Source: Acidobacteriota bacterium
GTDB lineage: Bacteria; Acidobacteriota; Blastocatellia; Chloracidobacteriales; Chloracidobacteriaceae
DNA: 64,000 bases
Direction of reading: 5' to 3'
Assembly: GCA_016208495.1 (NCBI GenBank)
Contig: JACQXX010000007.1
Coordinates: 1-64,000 of the forward strand
Below, in pieces: positions 62,520 through 64,000 of this stretch. The notes under the pieces were generated by a model. That model did no database searches and had not been told where the DNA came from. It worked only from the letters and a program-made list of their open reading frames with translations. Position numbers and translations under genes: made by a program. The stretch's first letter is position 1; each line of letters begins with the position of its first letter.

Positions 62520-63956
62520 ATGGCACGAGCAAAAATCGTCGCGACGATTGGTCCGGCTTCGCGGTCACACGAGACCCTGCGTAGCCTGATCCTGGCGGGT
62601 ATGAACGTCGCCCGCATCAACATGTCACATGGCACCCACGAAGGCCATGCCCAGGCAATTAATTCTATTCGCGCACTGGCGGAGGAACTTCACCTGCCGA
62701 TGGCGATTCTGGTTGATCTGTGCGGCCCAAAGATTCGCACCGGAAAACTCGAAAACGGTGGCCCGATTGAAATCAAAGCCGGTGACCGCATCACGCTCAC
62801 ACCTGAAGAAATCCTAGGAACAGCCGAGCGGGTGACCTGCAGCTATGAATTGCTGGCCATGGATGCCCGCCTGGGTGACCGCATTCTGATTGATGATGGG
62901 TTGATTGAATTGCAGGTCCAGGAAATCCAGGGTGCAGATGTGACGTGTCTGATTTTGAATGGTGGATTGCTCAACGAACGCAAAGGCATCAATTTGCCGA
63001 GTATCCCGACGTCACTTCCGTCGTTGACTGAGAAAGACCGGGCTGATCTGGCGTTTGGCCTCAAGCACAATGTGGATTACATCGCGATTTCGTTTGTTCG
63101 TCGCCCCGAAGATTGCCGCCAGGCGCGTGCGTTGATCGAAGAACATGGTTCGGATGTTCCACTCATTGCCAAAATTGAAAAACCCGAGGCGATTCAACAT
63201 CTGGCCCAAATTCTGGAAGTTGTTGATGGAGTGATGGTTGCCCGAGGTGATCTTGGCGTCGAAGCCGAAACTGAACGGGTGCCGATCTATCAAAAAGAAA
63301 TCATCCGTCACGCCAACCGCGAACGCAAAGTGGTGATTACCGCCACCCAGATGCTCCAATCAATGGTGGAGAATCCGCGTCCGACCCGGGCCGAAGCGTC
63401 TGACGTCGCCAATGCCGTGCTCGATGGCACCGACGCCGTGATGCTCTCCGCCGAAACGGCGGCTGGAAACCACCCGGTGGAATCAGTCCGCACCATGCGT
63501 CGCATTATCGAATACACCGAAGAAGTCGTGACCTATCAGCGACCTAGCGGACGTGACTATCTGCGCGGCACACCAACCGGCTCGACGATGCGGGCGCTCG
63601 CTGAAGCCGCTTTGTTTGCAGCGGATGAAATCAAAGCCAAAGTGATCCTGGTCTATACCGAACGCGGCAAAATGGCCCAACATCTGGCCGCAACGCGTCC
63701 GCACCAGCGCATCATCTGCCTGACCCACTATAAAGAGACGTTTCGTCGGTTGAGTTTAATTTGGGGAGTGGAACCGGTTCTTCTGAAAAAAGCACCTGCC
63801 GTCGAAGCCCTTTTCCATCAAGGAGATGAAGCGCTGATTGAACTCGGCTGGGCCCAACGTGGCGAAAAAGTGATTGTGATGGCCGGCAAAGTAACCGGCT
63901 TGCCGATTTCAAATATGGTCCGCGTTCATCGCGTCGGTGAGTTTAGCCATCCCTGA
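62520..63956 (+). CDS. pyk: Pyruvate kinase
   Basis: A 478-residue cytosolic glycolytic enzyme that turns phosphoenolpyruvate and ADP into pyruvate and ATP. AAAGGA lies about 9 bases before the ATG. Motifs: KIVATIGPASRSHETL at the start, NMSHGTHE, LVDLCGPKIRTGKL, IAKIEKPEAI with the catalytic Lys, VARGDLGVE (metal site), TATQMLQSM and DVANAVLDGTDAVMLSAETA. The C-terminal allosteric domain is present to residue 478. Length and motif order are standard. The gene is probably transcribed with or just after the sigma-factor gene; the hairpin at 62457 lies between them. Confidence 0.96.
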   Translation: MARAKIVATIGPASRSHETLRSLILAGMNVARINMSHGTHEGHAQAINSIRALAEELHLPMAILVDLCGPKIRTGKLENGGPIEIKAGDRITLTPEEILGTAERVTCSYELLAMDARLGDRILIDDGLIELQVQEIQGADVTCLILNGGLLNERKGINLPSIPTSLPSLTEKDRADLAFGLKHNVDYIAISFVRRPEDCRQARALIEEHGSDVPLIAKIEKPEAIQHLAQILEVVDGVMVARGDLGVEAETERVPIYQKEIIRHANRERKVVITATQMLQSMVENPRPTRAEASDVANAVLDGTDAVMLSAETAAGNHPVESVRTMRRIIEYTEEVVTYQRPSGRDYLRGTPTGSTMRALAEAALFAADEIKAKVILVYTERGKMAQHLAATRPHQRIICLTHYKETFRRLSLIWGVEPVLLKKAPAVEALFHQGDEALIELGWAQRGEKVIVMAGKVTGLPISNMVRVHRVGEFSHP

Positions 63957-64000
63957 AGCAATCGTCAGTACCGCTTTGGAGTAGAGCCGGGGTTTGTCAA

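Overview
The window looks like chromosomal DNA of an Acidobacteriota member, most likely of the Blastocatellia type, though this is an inference. The grounds are moderate GC content, a Ser/Thr kinase fused to a formylglycine-enzyme-like domain, an ECF sigma factor of the TIGR02999 type, an Oar-like TonB-dependent receptor, many very large secreted beta-propeller and Ig-fold proteins, and intergenic DNA full of short tandem repeats. No rRNA, tRNA, CRISPR array or transposase gene was found.

Layout. 1-963 has no gene but holds a terminator, a 343-bp fold-back element and a repeat array. 964-14247 is a run of four large exported proteins (three are clear tandem paralogues) plus a small DUF6265-like exported protein. 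14499-18673 is a compact, visibly more AT-rich accessory cassette: a YhcG/DUF1016-type nuclease fused to a 550-residue unknown region, a DUF4365-type nuclease-like protein and an unknown partner. This is the best candidate for an undescribed, possibly defensive, system. 18744-25758 holds a zinc-ribbon membrane protein, an asparagine-synthetase homologue lacking the glutaminase cysteine, a zinc-ribbon/receiver protein, a PilT-type ATPase and an O-antigen-ligase-like membrane protein. 25873-26992 has two adjacent nuoI-type ferredoxins. 27022-29009 has a HipA-like kinase, a DUF3037 protein and a small unknown protein, again AT-rich. 29182-39509 is mostly housekeeping and signalling: ureohydrolase, PilZ-like protein, LeuA-like enzyme, YacG, a large hybrid histidine kinase and Lnt. 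39637-57343 returns to large exported proteins (poly-Asp/Ig, delta-60/NHL, DUF5666-like, NHL/IPT, TonB receptor), with a LytS/LytTR-type signalling pair inside. 57970-63956 contains a PEGA protein overlapping a kinase-FGE fusion, a divergent ECF sigma factor, and pyruvate kinase.

The most striking non-genic feature is the intergenic DNA. More than twenty gaps contain tandem arrays of 7- to 9-bp words (AACCCTG, AACCCCG, GTTAGTG, GGGATGA, GACTACT, GTGACAAG, TTCATTC and others). In many gaps an array and its reverse complement flank a short spacer, so the gap could fold into a hairpin. Array types are joined at recurring junction sequences, such as one around TTCGAAAACCC. Several arrays run directly up to start codons that lack a Shine-Dalgarno sequence, and one lies inside an open reading frame. 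There are also two large fold-back elements with GC-rich perfect central hairpins and two REPIN-like inverted pairs, one of them over the 5' end of the kinase gene.

All functional statements come from reading motifs and layout; no database search was run. Residue positions are approximate.
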